From assembly GCA_008933995.1 (NCBI GenBank), contig WARS01000044.1, positions 3,182,866 through 3,246,865 on the forward strand: a stretch of 64,000 nt of DNA, given 5' to 3'. A program made the position numbers and the translations under genes. Numbering within the stretch: the first letter of the stretch is position 1; the number at the start of each line of letters is the position of its first letter. This DNA comes from Datnioides undecimradiatus (taxonomy: Eukaryota > Chordata > Actinopteri > Lobotiformes > Datnioididae). The notes under the pieces were generated by a model. It saw only the letters and a list, made by a program, of their open reading frames with translations, was not told where the DNA came from and did not search any database. Below are positions 35,301-46,634 of this stretch, one piece after another.

Positions 35301-37267
35301 TAGTGCAGCTAGCTAGTGCTGAGGCAAAAGGTTTACTTCAGCCTGGTGCTACAATAGCCCTCCGAAGTGCTTTGCCCCAAGGACCATCCATGGTCCAGCT
35401 TCCCACGGTGTCTAACGTGTCTCTGAAACAGGCGCCGGTAGCTCTGACTCCTGCCTCTGCCCAACCACAACAGACTCCACAAGCACAGCAAATTATTCTT
35501 CCATCAGGACTGCAGGCCAATGTGGCAGCTGGACCTGGAACTGTATCCAAGCCAGCTGTGGTGACTCAAAATGCACCAACGAACCAAGTCACCCTACAGG
35601 GTACCATGCTGACTTCACAGTCTCTGCTGAGTCATTTAATCCCAACTGGCAACAAGATGAATGGCATGCCCACGTACACTTTCGCACCACTGCAAGTAGC
35701 AGTGCCTGTTTCTCAGAGCACAAGTACCCCTCTCAAAACTGTTGAGCAAACAAGTAACTCTGCACCACAAACTAAAAAGTGGATTACCTGTCCCCTCTGC
35801 AATGAACTTTTCCCTTCTAATGTCTTTGACATGCACACAGAAGTCGCTCACCAGACAAAATCCAACTCAAACAAATCAGAAAGTGTGGCAGCACGAGCAG
35901 CGTTCTTGAAGAAAATGCCTGACAAAACTGTCAAATGCCTAACATGCAAAATCCTACTATCAGAAAAAAGCGTCTTCCAACACCTGCTGCATGGCTTGAG
36001 TTGTTTGTACTGCTCCGCTTTGTTCTTTTCAATCAAACAGCTCGCTGAGCATGTAAAGCAGCATAATCCCACAAGCAAGGCATACTGTGATTTCTTAAGG
36101 CAGAAGTACAGGGTCTACTCAAAAGGTGTTGGAGGAATCCTGTTCCCTTACTTTGATGTGCACACCACCGCCCCAAAAGAGGTCTTAGGAGAGACAGAGG
36201 TCAATCTTGCCCTCGTCACAAATTCCCTCGACCTGATTTTCTTTAAGTTGCAGCCCAGCAGTCAGCCTGAAGTCTGCCCGGCACCTGTGAAAATCAACAG
36301 TTCGTACTGTCCCTTCTGTGATGAAAAGTTTGCAAATGAATCCAAACATCTTCAGCACCTGAAACAAAAACACTTTGTAGCACCCACCATTCATGCCATC
36401 CTCAAGACAGAGGCTTTCAAGTGCATATACTGCAATGGTGTATACACAGGAAAGGTCACGCAGCAGGCGGTGATGCTTCATATTCAGAGATGCCGGTGTT
36501 CACCAAAACAACCTCAGCCACCTAAAACTACAGCAGCACCCCAGCAGCCACCAAAACCAGCTCAGCAGGTCAGTCAGCCGTCCGGACTCTACTTTCTCCA
36601 AGTGCCACAAGGGCTGACCGTGAAACAGACTTTAGCTCCAGCTTGTGTGATCCCCGCTGCCACACCGACTGCAAAGCCTCCAGAAACAGAAGCTGAGGTG
36701 CTGTCTAAGAAGAGGCTGGAGGCTGCATGGAGGGAGGCCATTGAGGCAAACAAACGGGAACGGGAACAAAGAGCAGCCATACGCAAGAAGCGAGAGCACG
36801 ATAAGATGTTGCCCCCACAAGAGCCCGTGGTTCAGATCGATCCAACAGTAAAGCTTGTGTTGGAGCCCACCCCAACTGAGCGCCGCTGCAGTGAGGAACG
36901 TAGAGACTTCATATCCAATTACTTCAACCTGAATCCCTACGCGACCAAAGCCGAGACTGACGAGCTTTGCAAGAGGCTGTCCCTCACCAAGGCAGAGTTG
37001 GCAGCCCACTTCAGCAAGAAGCGCAGCAAGTGCATGAAGAGCCTGAAGAGGAACACTACTGCCGTTCTCCTCGGCTTCAACATGACAGAACTAAGCAAAG
37101 TCAAGCACAATCTCTTAATCCCAGAACCGCAGGGCGCAGATACTGCAGAGCAGCTGCCTGCTGATTCAACAGAGCAGATGGAAAACAGCGAGAATGGACC
37201 AGAACCGATGGATGAAAGTGGAAATGACAAGGTTGCGGATGAGGAACTGGTGGAGCAAATGGAATGA
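32366..37267 (+). CDS. adnp2: ADNP2, activity-dependent neuroprotector homeobox 2, complete CDS in three exons
   Basis: ADNP2 is a nuclear zinc-finger/homeobox protein related to ADNP, a chromatin regulator. Coding exons are 32366-32473, 34216-34320 and 34541-37267, all joined in phase 0, giving 979 residues (human 1131). The N-terminus [20 protein letters not shown] matches the family start. About nine C2H2-type fingers are spread over residues 80-620, including [25 protein letters not shown] and [12 protein letters not shown]. The segment [18 protein letters not shown] is characteristic of ADNP2 as opposed to ADNP. A divergent homeodomain lies near residues 855-920, followed by [18 protein letters not shown] and an acidic tail of about 45 residues ending EQME, longer than in the human protein as I recall it. 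Most of the protein is in the single last exon, as in the family. Confidence 0.95.
32555..32900 (-). mobile_element. remnant of a mariner-type transposase (C-terminal part)
   Basis: On the minus strand a broken frame reads [15 protein letters not shown] and, further on, [14 protein letters not shown]. These correspond to the conserved LKGRRF..VEEIQ and AAQGDYFEGD ends of mariner transposases. Stops and frame changes show it is dead. It lies in the first coding intron of adnp2, antisense to the gene. I could not identify terminal inverted repeats. Confidence 0.65.
33790..34040. mobile_element. interspersed repeat remnant in an adnp2 intron
   Basis: CACTCAATTTTCAGTTAATC, then GATACACC, TTCAGAGAGGTGTTGATTTA and TTTGTGGTGCTGTTGCATTG resemble a widespread teleost interspersed repeat as I recall it. 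The later ATATTAGAAAC...TGTAATGCAATAC part resembles a segment at 43480-43540. No protein-coding content was seen. The family name is not determined. Confidence 0.45.
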
Positions 37268-38246
37268 TTTCATACCTGCGAAAATGGGAGTGACCTTAAA
37301 ACGACAAATAATGCAAGCGCAGATGTTCCTGATTAAAAACTGAAGCAGATACTTTGATGGCCTTTTGTGTTGAGTTACTAGAGCAGTTCATCATGCAGTG
37401 CATAAAATGTATTTCCTGACATATAAGTTACCTGTACATGAGGGCAGTTTCTTAATGTAGCCTTCATTAATAGTGCTTTGTTTGACTTCAGTATGTTGTC
37501 AGTGGTCCATATCCTAATTTCCACATAAACGCAGAGCCATGATGTGATGCTCCTTTATAACATAATAATGAAGAGGCCGATATATTGTCACCTAAATATT
37601 ATAATCAGACTGTTGAGCTGCGAGAGTATTTAGCTGATTACAAACTTTCATTAAACAATGACTTCATTTAAGCACTGACTTCTGCTCTTGGTAGCTGCTT
37701 CCTTTCTCCGCCTCACCCTTTATTTAAGCCACTTTTGTACAAAATTGCGATTCCTACATCATTGCTTGCCTGCTGATATCAAGACTTAAGTGCACACTTC
37801 AGCATAGACTTGATTTATTATATTATGCTTTCCTTTACAAATCAATGTTTGCATATATGGACCTATCTGTGTCTTGTACACAGCTTTATTTTGTTCTCTC
37901 ATCTTTTTAAAAAAATATGTCACACTGTTCACATCAGCACCGCCTCCCTACTACATTTAAGCAGGTTTAAGGGGAAAATGTTTCTCAGCCACTGACTCCT
38001 GCAGACCGATTAGGTGAATGTTCAATTTTCAGTTTAAAGCCAAATTGTGAAAGAATGTACAGATGAATGAGTTGCCAGGTTTGCTTAATTCCCACAGTTA
38101 ATGACCATTTGGCTATCACAAATCTGACCATGTTGCTTGCATGAGCTTTTGTTTTATCGTCACGATTTGTGCCATTGTGAAGTCTACATATTTGCACAGG
38201 TTTGTAGATGTTTACCTAGAGAGTCAGCATAACATAAAAAATGTTA

Positions 38247-38381
38247 CTGGGTGTACAACAAGTTTCAGTTCTCCTGACAACCATTTTTTGTACTATACAT
38301 GTATTTTCTATAATTCCTAGAGGATCAAAAATGTTAGGAGAGGTGCAAATTTAGATCTGTCCAAGGCCACTGTGTTGTAAA
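38247..38381. repeat. direct repeat, copy 1 (end of adnp2 3' UTR)
   Basis: 135 bases from CTGGGTGTACAACAAG to GGCCACTGTGTTGTAAA, repeated at 38870-39001 with about two substitutions and a three-base length difference. Copy 1 runs directly into the likely polyadenylation signal. Confidence 0.95.
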
Positions 38382-38869
38382 AAAAAAATAAAGTGGTTTC
38401 CTTTTACGCAAAAGGATTCATTAATTTTTATTTTTCATTTCGTAATAAAGAATTTAATTTAAAATTAAGCTGTGAAAGACCCCCAAGCTATGTTTCTTTC
38501 ATGAGTAACTGAATGATGTGTAGAATCAGTCAAAATATTAAAACTATTTCTCTATCTGCAGGAACAGAGCATCATGGTTAGAGTCATAATAAAGACAGTG
38601 CAATAACACTCGTAAGGTTGTTTTATCAGCATTTAATATTACCCTGAGAAATACTGGAATTACATGATTTTCTGCCTGTCATGTAAGTTTCAGTGAAATG
38701 GCTCAGGAACAAGAAACAGTTGTCAACAGACTTCTAAGATGAATTGCATGATAGCACGGTGAAATAAGAGATAAGGTATGAATGTGTTGGACCCAGTCAA
38801 ACATCTGTTATTAGGTGCATGTACTATTAAGTTCTGACCACACTGCAGTGCTGATATATGTGAAATGTG

Positions 38870-39001
38870 CTGGGTGTGCAACAAGTTTCAGTTCTTCTGA
38901 CAACCATTTTTTGTACTATACATGTATTTTCTATAATTCCTAGAGGATCAAAAATGTTAGGAGAGGTGCTTTAGATCTGTCCAAGGCCACTGTGTTGTAA
39001 A
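38870..39001. repeat. direct repeat, copy 2
   Basis: 132-base near-identical copy of 38247-38381, 488 bases downstream of it. The A-run and AATAAA that follow copy 1 are absent here, where the sequence continues ATGGACC. Confidence 0.95.
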
Positions 39002-39731
39002 TGGACCTTGAGTTAAGTTTTGTAACTACTTGATATGATGTCTGCAAATGTACTCCATGAATGAGCAGAGAGGAGAGGAGGAATGAAGGGAGTGGAGGGA
39101 GATAAACAGAAAGTACCAGAGTTTCTGGTGAGTGCTGAGCTCAGTCTATGGCTGAACTGAACACACACGTACACACATCTACAGACACAGCTGGTGCCTG
39201 TTGATGCTCATTAGAAGCTGTTTCTTCACATAGTAGCCAATGTAATGTAATTAGCGTCTTTTTAGCTTTTCTGATAATATATTCGAAAATATCAAAGTTT
39301 GATGTTTTCAATTCAGTGTCAATGATTTCAGCTAAATGCTTCCAACTGCACTCTGCCATTTCGCTTTCACAGTGCTGTGGCACTCAGACGACCAGATTTG
39401 TGAGCCGCAGTGGGCGCTCGGGTCGCTGACTGTTCTTTGCCAGGTCTTTTGTCGACATGGGCAACTTGTTCAAGCAGTGCTGCAGATATCTGTACAGCTG
39501 TGGCTAAAATACAGTCTATCGTAAAGCTATCCAGCAGGCAGACAGTGGACTGATTTACCCAACTTAACTGGCACATTTGGCATTTCAATTTCAATTTTGG
39601 CAATACATTTCATTTACCTATAACGCCATTTGTCCACTAATTCTTTGCACTGGAAAAAGTTGTTTGCCACTTTCATAATGTAACACATGGTAGCAACCTA
39701 TCATAGGGTCCACTTAGTAGCTACTCCATTT

Positions 39732-39737
39732 TTTATT
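39732..39737 (-). promoter_or_regulatory. polyadenylation signal of ggct
   Basis: TTTATT on the plus strand is AATAAA on the minus strand, 100 bases after the ggct stop codon, giving a short 3' UTR. Confidence 0.7.
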
Positions 39738-39836
39738 TCCTTTTAAATATATCATCCCATGACAGCTACTGAATAGACCTTGTGGTTTCTTTTGTCAGAC
39801 GATGTTTCCAAAGTCAAGAATGTGAACTTCCAGTCT

Positions 39837-41487
39837 CTACTTCATAACTGTTCTGATTTGATCGAGGACTGAGGGCCCACTGTAGTTGTTGGTTTGAATA
39901 GCCTCCAGCCTCTTCAGGTACTCTAAAGGGAGTCCATTCTGCTCTGCACCCAGACACACCACCTGGTATGAAACACAGAGGGAGAGAGAGTCAATTGAAT
40001 ATGCTGATGTAGCCCCCAGAACACTCAGTCCAGCCAAAACACTGGACTGAACAAGAGGTGGTTTCGTTATAATTAGGGTGCAATATGTTGTTACTGCATT
40101 ATACAACTTTTATAGCATAACTCCAGTGTGTTGGCAGTGTTTACAAACACACACCTGTTTGTACTGGGGAGATGGAAGACAGGCATGGAAATTGTTCATC
40201 TGATACGTCCTGCAAAGAATCGGGCCCTTATCAGTCTCCACTGAAACCTCCAGAGGAGAGTACTTTCCCAGGCTCACACCTTCCTGCCTGAAACAGGGAG
40301 ACGAACCATGAATGTTGGTTAAAATAACCAGTACTATGAATGGTGAAACTGACTGACAGGCATTTGTGCATCTCACTCGTCCAGGCTTGTGAGGTTTTCG
40401 TTGCTCAGAGTCCAGATCACGCCCCAAACTTCTGCCCCTGGATGCCACTCAATGGTGGCCACTCCACCATGCCAAGTGTTGTCCACATGTTTCTCCCACA
40501 GGCCAAAGTTCAACTCATAGTCCTGTACACACACACAAACAAACAAGGGATGGTGATGGGGTAGGGGGTGCAGGACAAAAGGCTGTGAACAGGGAAGAGT
40601 CACTGTGCATTTTCAACAAAATGTCTTTTATTGCATTGTGACGTTAACAGTATTGTTAGTGTTTTCAGCAGTGTCCCTGCTCAGCCTGTTTGCTGCTGGT
40701 CATCACGTCATGGCCTCCCCACAGCGCACCTCGACCCTTTTGCTCTGGTTCTTTGGTCGTTTAGCTGAATTAGAATGAGAGCACAATGGACGGGGTCGCA
40801 CAGTCACTTGTTTTCAATACCGGGACATGGTGCGTTACTGCGACCTTTGACCAAACGGTGGGCGATGTACTTACGATATTGCCATGGTTACCAGCCATTG
40901 CGCCGTGATTCAAGGCTCCAGTTTAACTATTACTGGACTGTTTGAAATGTCACAAGTTGAACGGGCAAAAACAACAACAGCAACAAATATAATGTGTGGC
41001 AAGATAACCAAAATTAGCTATAATGTAAACGGAATTTAGTCGGCCAACAGAGATTACAACTAACTATTTACTTTGCTTCAGTGACTCCGTGATACATTCA
41101 CGGGCATCAACCTCACAGCTAATACGAGTCAATGCTGTGTTCAAGTACCGTGATGAACGACAGGCATTGTCTCAACTAGATAGAGTTCATACTGTTGGAC
41201 GTGTTAGTATAAGGTTGACACAATGAACCAATAGCTAGCGTTTACGTGACATGTTAAAGACACCATGAATCTACACGTACAGCAGGGTAATGGTGCTCAA
41301 AAGGTGCTCTTCCACGCGTCAGTAATATTGACAGCAATACTGTGAAAACCACTTCAAACAAATCAATTACCTTAAGTCGGCCTGTGGTGCAAAATATCGC
41401 CGATGGGTTAGCTAGTTGCAGTCTCTCCCTCAACAAGTTGCTTCCAAAAGCGAAATACATGAAGCGACCGTCGGCAGCACCGGACAT
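39837..41487 (-). CDS. ggct: Gamma-glutamylcyclotransferase, complete CDS in four exons
   Basis: GGCT converts gamma-glutamyl amino acids to 5-oxoproline and a free amino acid in the cytosolic gamma-glutamyl (glutathione) cycle. Coding exons are 41487-41371, 40522-40377, 40287-40155 and 39962-39837, giving 174 codons or 173 residues (human 188). The substrate-binding motif YFAFGSNLLRER lies near residues 11-22 (YFAYGSN in human). TWHGGVATI and EVWGVIWTLS follow. SLDEQEGV carries the catalytic Glu, residue 90 here and Glu98 in human. The C-terminal region GAEQNGLPLEYLKRLEAIQ is well conserved. The start is the ATG at 41487-41485; an in-frame GTG upstream at 41511 is not used. The protein is slightly short at both ends. 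Confidence 0.96.
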
Positions 41488-41559
41488 CCTTTTATATTCC
41501 TCCGTGGACACCCGCCGAGTGGACGAGACATATGAGTTCTGCTTGATATTTTAGGGATG

Positions 41560-41700
41560 TTAGTGGACAGTTGTACAGGGAGAGATATCCTTGTCTTTAG
41601 CTCAATGAGTGACAGACACTGATCGCGCCGGTGCAGTCACGTGGCGATGAGTGTATTCGCGTACCCATGATGTCATCTCCAAAATGGCGCTATGCACCAT
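41560..41700. promoter_or_regulatory. ggct upstream region, possibly bidirectional
   Basis: CACGTG near 41638, a CRE-half-like TGATGTCATC near 41668 and AAAATGGCGC at 41681-41690 lie 70-200 bases upstream of the ggct start. AAAATGGCGC is the same ten-base YY1-like element found inverted at the adnp2 promoter. Confidence 0.45.
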
Positions 41701-41765
41701 AGATGTATCGAGAGAGCTGCATGCCGCCTGCAAGGCCAACGACTCAAGCTGTGTGAATGGAAATG
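41684..41765 (+). other. candidate first exon of a divergent transcript
   Basis: ATG at 41684 with A at -3 and G at +4 opens 27 codons (MALCTIDVSRELHAACKAND and on) ending at a good AATG/GTGAGG donor at 41765/41766. Read through, the frame stops at 41783-41785. I do not recognise the peptide. Any continuation would run antisense to snrpd1. The ATG overlaps the YY1-like element, so the strong context may be coincidental. Confidence 0.25.
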
Positions 41766-42120
41766 GTGAGGATACTTCCTGGTGAATAACAGCTTGTAGT
41801 ATTTGTGTTCCCAGAGAAACTTTAAAAAAAGATTGGTGGCCAAAAATCATTGTACAAATAATATTTTACACCTCACAATAATACTCCCACCTGGAATCGT
41901 AGTGTTTTTGATATAGATCATTTCTCAGTGACTGGCTGGAAAAAAAGGTTTGGCCTGTAATCTGGCAACATTGTGCCTTGAGGACTTTTGTATAAAAGTC
42001 TGGTGCAACTGTATATATAAGGTTAATTAAAGCACACCAGGCAGTGGCATTACAAGAGCATGAACATGTTCCTAGTTGCTGTAGGCTAGTCTCTGGCAAC
42101 ATGTAAACCCATTTCCATTC

Positions 42121-42126
42121 TTTATT
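42121..42126 (-). promoter_or_regulatory. polyadenylation signal of snrpd1
   Basis: AATAAA on the minus strand, about 240 bases after the snrpd1 stop codon. Confidence 0.65.
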
Positions 42127-42364
42127 GATCCATATAACTAAAACAAAGTTGTGTAAACAAAGTGAGCGAACAACAATTTCTAATGCTGCAATAACACACA
42201 GATTCAAATGTGTCCTCTTCAGGGTTTTAATGTACAAAATAAAGAAAAACAAAGCTTGAACAAAAACACATTGAGTTCCACAAAAGTTTGCTCTGAAAAA
42301 AGAAAAAGATAAATCCTGTACAGACAGCGAGGGGGTGGAGGCCAGCAAATGTACAGCCTGGTGA

Positions 42365-45300
42365 TCATCTCCTTGGGCCACCCCGACCTCGTCCCCTTCC
42401 TCTGCCACGTCCTCGTCCTCTGCCTCTTCCACGTCCTGCCACTGAAAACACACATAAGGGTGATGGTAAGTTTTCAAGTTCAATGGGCTTGTGAATATCA
42501 AGTCACTTTTCTAGCTATTTATAGTGATCTTCTGGGAACCTATTCCACACATTTACGCAGACATGGTTGTGCTGTTTACCAAAGCTGCATGTCGGTTTTG
42601 TCTTTAAGGTGGAGTAAAACAACTGTGGACAGAGCGGGTGGAAATTCCCTGCTGTCCACTGTGTGTGGACGCGTGACCATAAGCCTGATTTATAATTTTT
42701 TAAACAATTGTTACTTTTGCTCAAATTACTCTAATCAAGAAAAGAGAGAAGACATCAGGAGATGGTGTGTCCGAACACTGAGACAATGAGACAACTGAGG
42801 AAAAATGTTTTTGTGCTCATCTGACAACTGAGGGACGTGGAAAAGAAAAACATTTCAGATATTTATCATTATCACTGAAGAAAATCTTCATCGTTAGAAT
42901 TCTCTCAAAATTGTACTTGAGTATTTGGTAACCCAGCAACTGACTAATTAAAATTATGCCGTTGTTCCTATTAACAGTAAGTGTATGCATGCATGTATAA
43001 ACAGGAACTGAAGAAATCTAAAGTTGTAAAAGTAACCATTATTTTTTAATTTTATTTGAAATTGCTGCTGCTTCTCAAATTTGTCAAACATGGCCTGTGC
43101 AGCATGTCTGCAGGAGGATGCTGCCAAGCAGACCAGTCACAGTTGATATGGTGTGCTTCACCGCAAGGTGTAGTTATATTTTGGGGGAGGTGAATGTACA
43201 GTGTAGTGAACGCAGCCACACCAGACCTACAGCTGAGACTCATCACAGAAATATAAATCAAGTTATAGGAAGTTGAGGTTTGCCCTCCCCAAACACACAG
43301 AACAGACAAACTAGCTCAAATATAAATGACAGAAAAACATGGCAGATGACGCTCCGCATAGCTGCTTTTCTATCTCTCATGATTTTTTTTAACTTAACTT
43401 GTGATAAACATCCTGCACATGATCAATTGTTTTGGGCTTCACAGCATCCTAACTGCCTTTTTTATGCCTCATAAGTAGTGGATAAAACATTAGAAACACC
43501 TTTCAGTACAATGAGACAGCAGCTAAAAGAGCTTACTGAACCCAGCTTAACAAAACATCCTCACAACTCAAGCCTCAATTCATAAATAATGTATCATATC
43601 CATCTGGGCTATACTGCAGTGAAAAGATCCTTCCAGAAACTTCAAAGTCAATTAAAAAACATTTTGCACTATAAAGTTGAGAACTTTATAGTGAAAGACA
43701 AACAAGCAAGCCACAGTCTGAGAAGAGCAGAGTGTGAGGAGACACTGATGTGTAGCAGTATAAAATCTAAGTTGTGTGTGCACTAAAAGCAAGACACAGC
43801 AAGCCTTTAGTATTTGCCAAAATGCTCTGACTCCATATAATATACACTAAAACAACAAGATTACAACAAGAAATTAGGGCCAATGTGCTGTATTGTGGTC
43901 ATCTTTCGAAAGAAACTCCCAATGATGTTTCCACATTTCTCACCTGCTTCCCTCTTCTTGGACTTGATTTTCGGCTCGATGTCTACCAGCAATGTGTCCA
44001 AGGGAAGGCTGTCGGGAAGGATGAAGTAGCGAATGTTGTTGCCACGGATACTCAGTGACTCCAGCTGAGTGGGCTCCCTGTTTTTCAGGGTCATTTTCAC
44101 GGCCTTCAGGTGGGTGTTCATGCTCACATCAACACCTAAATGTGATCAGAAAGGAAACAAGGGTTAAAAATGGATGGATGCATGAATAAGTTGAATGTCT
44201 ACATCACACAAGCCTCCATTTGATAATAGTTTACATAGCTTAAAAGAAAGTGACTGCAAAAGACCAGAGGACTCAAGAGTATATCCACACCAAATCGCAA
44301 ACACTTTCTCACAGTTTCAGCTTCTAATCCACATAAAATCTTTCACACCAGAAAAACTGTTAGGAGCTTCTGCTAGAAAAAGCTAGAAAGCTAGAAAAGT
44401 AAAACTGAAAATAAGGAAAGTGGTAACGCAAAAGTTGTGTTAATGTACAGGTGGACTGGATTGGAGGACATCTCCAGACAGAGATTTACACACAATTACA
44501 ATATGATTTAATGTTGAGACTTCACAGACTGAGAGACCACTCCTCACTGTCCCAGGCTTTCCCTTTGATGCAATTTTATAGTCAGATAAAAAAGACAGAT
44601 AAAAAAAGGAGTTAAAAGAAGAGAAAATAGGGGGATATGCACACAAATAAATTAGCAGCACCACACACCACAACCTTTACAATGACCATTCAGCTGAATC
44701 AAGAACCCACAAAACAACATTTAAACATTATAACCATCACAAAGTTTGGGTTAACTGCGGGACTGCTGTATGTCGTCTGCATTCACTTCACGAAGGTAAA
44801 CACACATAGTATAGCTGGCTACTGAGTAACTGCTAAGCATTGCCTGTGAAATTTCTGAGCAAAGGACGCCTTAACTTTAAACAAACGGTGCAGTTTACTT
44901 TTATGGAGGCAGCTCCAACTCCAGCATCGTCAGCTCTTACCTGTGATGGTACCATGGACCTGGGTGCCATTCTTCAGTTCAATGGTGACCGTCTCATGGC
45001 TGAGTTTCATCAAAAACCTGTGAGTATCGAACAAAATTACAGTATGCACTTATTTTCGAGCTCAGCCTTGAACATGAACATTGTTGCAGCAGTACTCCTA
45101 TGTACTCGTATGAGGTTAGAATTAGCCTGATGCTAGCTACATATTAGCTAGCAGCCGTGCAGCTTACAGCACAACACTCTGTACACACAAGTACTCTGGC
45201 GAAAGAATGGTAAATATTGGAAAGCAGCACTCATTTCATTTGAACAGAAGTAATGAATAATAACATTTCAAGCTACGGCTATTTACTATGCTGACTGGAC

Positions 45301-45656
45301 TCTACGTAGCAAACAGACGGGGCCTGGGAGTTAGCTAGTAGTGTCGGTATGATTGTTAAATCTAGCCAGAAAACGTCGGCGCCATAATAACAAAGCGGTT
45401 TTACAACTAAATCCACTTCTCAGTTAGTATGAGTCCGGTATGTTTGTGTGCATCCGTCGGATTATTGCAGAGTTCGACGTCTGGTCACAGTAATACCAGA
45501 AAGCCTCCATTCATTCCTTTCACTGCTTCCCGCCTCATCGCAGTCCAAACGGTTACATCCAAAACCATCCACAGTCATCGCATTGCTTTTGTCATCACAC
45601 AGCACAATAGTTGACGCACGGCGACATTTCACGACCTATTACCTGACTAGTTTCAT
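42365..45656 (-). CDS. snrpd1: Small nuclear ribonucleoprotein SmD1, complete CDS in four exons
   Basis: SmD1 is one of the seven Sm proteins that ring the U-rich site of spliceosomal snRNAs. Coding exons are 45656-45643, 45017-44941, 44135-43944 and 42441-42365, giving 120 codons or 119 residues, the same as human. Exon 1 codes only MKLV and part of Arg5. Then come [20 protein letters not shown] (Sm1), [19 protein letters not shown] and [20 protein letters not shown] (Sm2). The last exon is the Arg-Gly tail, the target of symmetric arginine dimethylation for SMN-dependent assembly, ending GGPRR. The plus-strand ORF opposite the RG tail is its antisense shadow. Confidence 0.97.
43475..43610. 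mobile_element. interspersed repeat remnant in snrpd1 intron 3
   Basis: GGATAAAACATTAGAAACAC followed by CTTTCAGTACAATGAGACAG resembles the ATATTAGAAAC...TGTAATGCAATAC segment of the repeat in the adnp2 intron near 33990-34030. It is a short diverged fragment of uncertain family. Confidence 0.3.
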
Positions 45657-46634
45657 GATGGTGACGGACTGTAGGGACAAATCCTCCACCAAAGAGAAAA
45701 AATTACAGCGCTCAAGTGAAAAACACAGGCCGCTGTTGTGCGCTAAACGTTTAAGTCGCGCTGATTCAACGTCATCAGCCGAGCGACGACAGAGAGGAAA
45801 TGTTCAACATCGCCGCCCAACGGTGGGAGTATCGAACAGGTTTAGCACATCATGATTGGAGAGGGGCGTCATTGGTTGTGAATGTTGAAAGCAACTATTC
45901 AATATTTTATATAATTTATAATTTAACTTTTTCACGTAATTCAGTTGCCGTTTCCAGCTTGTTTTCACTTGCATCGACCAACTGCACCCTAAGCTCCAAC
46001 TAGGAAGTCAAATTGCAGGGGAAAGCTGAAACATCTCATTTTAAACTGCTGAAAGTGTCACAGTTTTGACACTACACGCACAAATTTCATGCTCAGCAGG
46101 GTCTACTGTATCTCACAATGCCACTATTTAGACAATAGCAGACAATGTGGATGGCGTTCACTCAGAGAGGCGCAGCACAGTCACTCTGCTAACAGGTAGA
46201 GCCCTAAATGTCTATATTATATATGTCTTTAATAATCACCACAGCATAATAATAGTTTCATTTAATTTCATTATAAAAGTTTAAGTGGTACCACTTAGTG
46301 ATGCACTTGTGTGGATCGAAAAAATCAGAACTGAGTGACAGAAACATTTAACTGTTTAAATAATTATAGTATCCAAGTTGTCAACTTACATATTAATTTG
46401 GCGTTTTTTCATACATGAGTAAAAAAAAAAAAAAGAAAAAAAAAAAAGGAAAAAGCAAAAAACCTGATGATAAAAGTTACTATTAATATGCCAGCAGATG
46501 ATGCTAAAGAGCTGCCTAATTTGGCAGTTTTCTCACTTGGTACTTTACCCCTCTCATCCAGTGACATTTTGTTGAGATGACTTTGGATATGACTATCTCA
46601 GAACAAATCTCATATCACCACACTTTCAGCTCTT
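45657..46634. other. snrpd1 upstream region
   Basis: This should contain the snrpd1 promoter just upstream of 45656 (GC-richer to about 45840) and the spacer to the ankib1 3' end. An impure A-run of about 45 bases lies at 46423-46467. No coding sequence is supported. Confidence 0.45.

Larger units (their letters stand above)
37268..39731. other. adnp2 3' UTR and spacer to ggct
   Basis: AATAAA signals on the plus strand occur at 38387-38392, near 38442 and near 38588. The first, after an A9 run, is the likeliest adnp2 polyadenylation site and gives a UTR of about 1.1 kb. A 135-base direct repeat spans this end. No gene was seen in the remainder. Confidence 0.5.

Noticed and set aside
42349-42789. 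146-codon plus-strand ORF near the snrpd1 last exon
   Set aside because: It is the antisense reading of the Arg-Gly tail and flanking intron; it has no family resemblance.
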